This document shows positions 61,717-64,000 of a stretch of 64,000 nt of DNA, piece after piece. Position numbers and translations under genes: made by a program. This DNA is from Siphonodentalium dalli (Eukaryota > Mollusca > Scaphopoda > Gadilida > Siphonodentaliidae), in assembly GCA_032622095.1 (NCBI GenBank), contig CP136061.1, forward strand, positions 85,906,324-85,970,323, read 5' to 3'. The notes under the pieces are model-generated. The model did not search any database, had not been told where the DNA came from, and saw nothing but the letters and a program-made list of their open reading frames with translations. Positions within the stretch are counted from its first letter, which is position 1. Each line of letters begins with the position of its first letter.

Positions 61717-63336
61717 TCTGAACTTACTCTTGATAAAACTCTCGAACTTGGACATGCTGCTGAAGAAACTCGAGTTCATGCCAAAATGTTGGAACGAGCT
61801 AATTCTACAAATGCGCATGCCAATGTTGATTATGTTAAGAAGAAAACACATGTGCATTCTAATAAAGGTGCTACTGGTTATCCAAAAACTCCACAGGACA
61901 TAATACAGAAATGTCAATATTGTTCAAAATCACATAAACGTGGTGACTGTTTTGCATGGGGGAAAATCTGTAGAAGAAAAAATCATTATTCAAACTCTCT
62001 GGCATGTACGAAGTCGAAGAACAATCGTAAAACTCTTCACGAAGTTGAAACAGGATTCTTCATCGGTACAGTTGACTGTAAAGTGCAAGATGATCCAGAA
62101 AAGGAAGTGCAAACAGATGACTCTTCTGAAATCAACAATTTTGTATATTCAGTGCAACGATCTGAATGGATGGTAAACATTCGATCGAATAACAGTGATG
62201 TTCAATATAAACTTGATACAGGGGCTCAATGTAACGTTATGCCAATGTCTACATTCAAGAATATGTCTCACTCAAAGCTCCATCCGTGCAAAGTGAAATT
62301 AACTGCATATAATGGAGGTGAAATTCCTGTTGTTGGTAAGGCACTAATCCGACTAGATCACCAAAATTCTACAGTTCCAGTGTTGTTTATCGTTGCCGAA
62401 ACAGACTCTCCACCTTTAATTGGACTGGAAACATGTGAGAAGTTAGGATTCGTAAAGAGAGTTCTGATGATCAAAACTGACAATAAAATCCCAGACTTTG
62501 TCAATGACTATGAGGATGTTTTTGGTGAAATAGGTTGTTTAGACAAAATTCATCGAATTGAACTGAAACAAGATGTTACACCAGTAATTCAGGCTGCCAG
62601 GATAATTTCACAATCTCTATATGAACCTCTCAAAGAAGAGTTGAACAGGATGGAAAAAATGGACATAATCGAAAAGGTGACTGAACCAAGTGACTGGGTG
62701 AGTTCTCTCGTTGTGGTACAGAAATTTTCAGGAAAAATTCGTGTTTGTGTCGACCCAAAGGACTTAAATAAAGCTATCAAGCGTCATCATTACCATCTGC
62801 CAACCACTGAAGAAATCGTTGCAAAGATGTCAGGGGCGAAGATATTCAGTAAAATTGACGCATCTTCTGGATACTGGAATTTGAAAGTTGATGCAGAATT
62901 ATTAACATTCAATTCACCATTTGGCAGATGGCGTTTCAAGCGGCTTCCATTTGGAATCCTATCGGCAAGCGAACTATTCCAATGGGACATTGCAGAAATA
63001 ATCCAGGAACTACCTGGCACAGAAAATTCGCAAGATGATATTATTATATGGGCAGATAATCAACAATTACATGACGCACGACTTAAAGCTGCTCTTGACA
63101 GGGTGCGATCTTCTGGACTGAATTTAAATGAATCAAAATGTGTCTTCAGTGAGAATAGAGTTATATATTTGGGACATATTATTTCTTCAAAAGGACTGAA
63201 AGCTGATCCTAGTAAAATAACAGCTATCTTGGAAATGCCTGCTCCTGAAAACAAGAAGGACCTACAAAGATTCTTGGGTATGGTGAACTATCTCGGAATT
63301 CTTCCGAATCTCTCATCATTGACAGATCCTTTTTAG
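61717..63336 (+). pseudogene. pol: Ty3/Gypsy gag C-terminus, protease and reverse transcriptase
   Basis: Same frame as the preceding gag, open from the stop at 61714 to TAG at 63334. First comes a zinc knuckle, CQYCSKSHKRGDC (CX2CX3HX4C, ~61912). A second knuckle is defective: CRRKNHYSNSLAC lacks its middle Cys. The protease has LDTGAQCNVM (active-site DTG, ~62212) and LIGLETCEKLG (~62416). The reverse transcriptase spans ~62680 to 63250 with SKIDASSGYW (first catalytic Asp), RLPFGILSASELFQ, and QDDIIIWADN (catalytic DD at 63034-63039, preceded by Gln where a hydrophobic residue is usual). A few residues are missing after KVDAE compared with the family. The frame breaks at a T run just after LSSLTDP. 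It would act in reverse transcription if intact. Confidence 0.85.
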
Positions 63337-64000
63337 ACGGCTCCTTGAAAAAGAGGAAGAATGCAACTTTCCAGCCGAACAACTTGATGCTGTAAACCAT
63401 CTAAAAGTTGCTGTTACAAATACGCCGATACTTCAATATTTTGACCCAACTTTACAAGTAAAAGTTTAATGTGATAGCTCAAGTATAGGCCTTGGCGCTC
63501 TATTGGCCAAAAACGTGACGACAAATGGATGCAAGTTGCATATGGAAGTCGTTCGTTAACTCCATCAGAAGTTAATTACTCGCAAATAGAGAAGGAAACA
63601 CTCAGCATCTTGTTCGCGTGTGAAATTTTTTATGAGTATGTATATGGTCGTAAATTCGTTGTCGAAAATGATCATAAGCCACTCCAAAGTATTTTCACAC
63701 GACCACTTGTGAAATCTCCACCAAGAATTCAACGATTCTTACTACGTCTCCAAAGATATGATTTCGAGATGAGTTATGTGAAAGGGTCTCTCCTACATGT
63801 TTCTGATGCATTAAGTAGAGCTTCACTACCAGAGTGCGATTCAGAAATCCCAGATAAAGATGTGTCGTATCATATTCACTCCGTTCTTGGAATGCTACCA
63901 ATGAGTTCAGGAAAGTTAGAAGAATTCCGTGATGAATCTCTCAAAGATCCTATTCTGTGTGCTATAAAGAATTCCTTAAAAATAGGGTTACCCGAAGTTC
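63337..64000 (+). pseudogene. pol: Ty3/Gypsy RNase H and linker, frame-shifted
   Basis: After the T-run frameshift the homologous sequence continues in the next frame (LLEKEEECNFPAEQLDAV, TPILQYFDP). It meets a TAA at 63467 and enters the RNase H domain (CDSSSIGLGALL, first acidic residue), then returns to the original frame near 63510. From there it is open to the window end. This includes SRSLTPSEVNYSQIEKE and FVVENDHKPL (RNase H motifs), then SYVKGSLLHVSDALSRA, the usual end of RNase H and connection, and a linker towards integrase. Two compensating shifts and one stop show that it is inactive. Confidence 0.82.

Larger units (their letters stand above)
61100..64000 (+). mobile_element. Ty3/Gypsy LTR retrotransposon, 5' part, decayed
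   Basis: Order of parts: short LTR, primer-binding site, gag with zinc knuckle, protease, reverse transcriptase, RNase H, then the start of the linker towards integrase, cut by the window end. Gag and pol would form one continuous frame, as in the mag-like branch of Ty3/Gypsy elements, which also have short LTRs. Two in-frame stops (61714 and 63467) and two frame changes (63331-63336 and ~63510) disable it. Integrase and the 3' LTR lie outside the window. Clade placement is inferred from the single-frame layout and motifs. Confidence 0.88.

Overview
This is non-coding-rich eukaryotic DNA, AT-rich and dominated by repeats. No complete host protein-coding gene can be supported. The setting (a Ty3/Gypsy gag-pol, a decayed LINE 3' end, mobile elements with internal tandem repeats, ~160-bp satellite monomers, frequent ACATGTA and ACCGGTA words) suggests a marine invertebrate, possibly a mollusc. 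That is an inference with modest confidence.

Layout. (1) 1-16965: two tandem copies of a ~7.4-kb unit (1-7415 and 7416-16927), plus a 38-bp start of a third. Each unit holds, in order: a decayed LINE 3' end on the minus strand; a GC-rich inverted/tandem repeat cluster; ~3 kb of anonymous sequence; a satellite with alternating ~130/180-bp spacing; a TATG-type microsatellite; two candidate minus-strand exons; and a 445-bp hAT-like foldback MITE with an 8-bp target duplication. Copy 2 also carries a precise 2,177-bp insertion (9466-11642), which copies 1 and 3 lack. (2) 17113-19296: satellite 1, ~81-bp monomers, plus orientation, with one 250-bp interruption. (3) 19297-19442: a short segment homologous, in reverse complement, to the end of the 2,177-bp insertion. 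(4) 19443-50867: satellite 2, ~194 monomers of 162 bp. The first ~2.6 are inverted and the rest are head-to-tail, with several generations of higher-order duplication (1134, 4045, 1946 and ~5.5 kb). (5) 50868-51235: satellite 1 again, now inverted. (6) 51236-55153: a partial third unit copy. (7) 55154-61099: anonymous DNA with at least five unrelated tandem or inverted repeat families and a tRNA-like hairpin set. (8) 61100-64000: the 5' part of a decayed Ty3/Gypsy retrotransposon (short LTR, primer-binding site, gag, protease, reverse transcriptase, RNase H), cut by the window end.

Most interesting reading: the 2,177-bp insertion contains a diverged copy of the satellite 2 monomer, and its last ~180 bp is related to the segment at the left edge of the satellite 2 array, in a consistent relative orientation. 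This suggests the 31-kb satellite grew from the internal repeat of a mobile element whose sister copy sits 8 kb away. Satellite 1, in opposite orientations, brackets the whole array.
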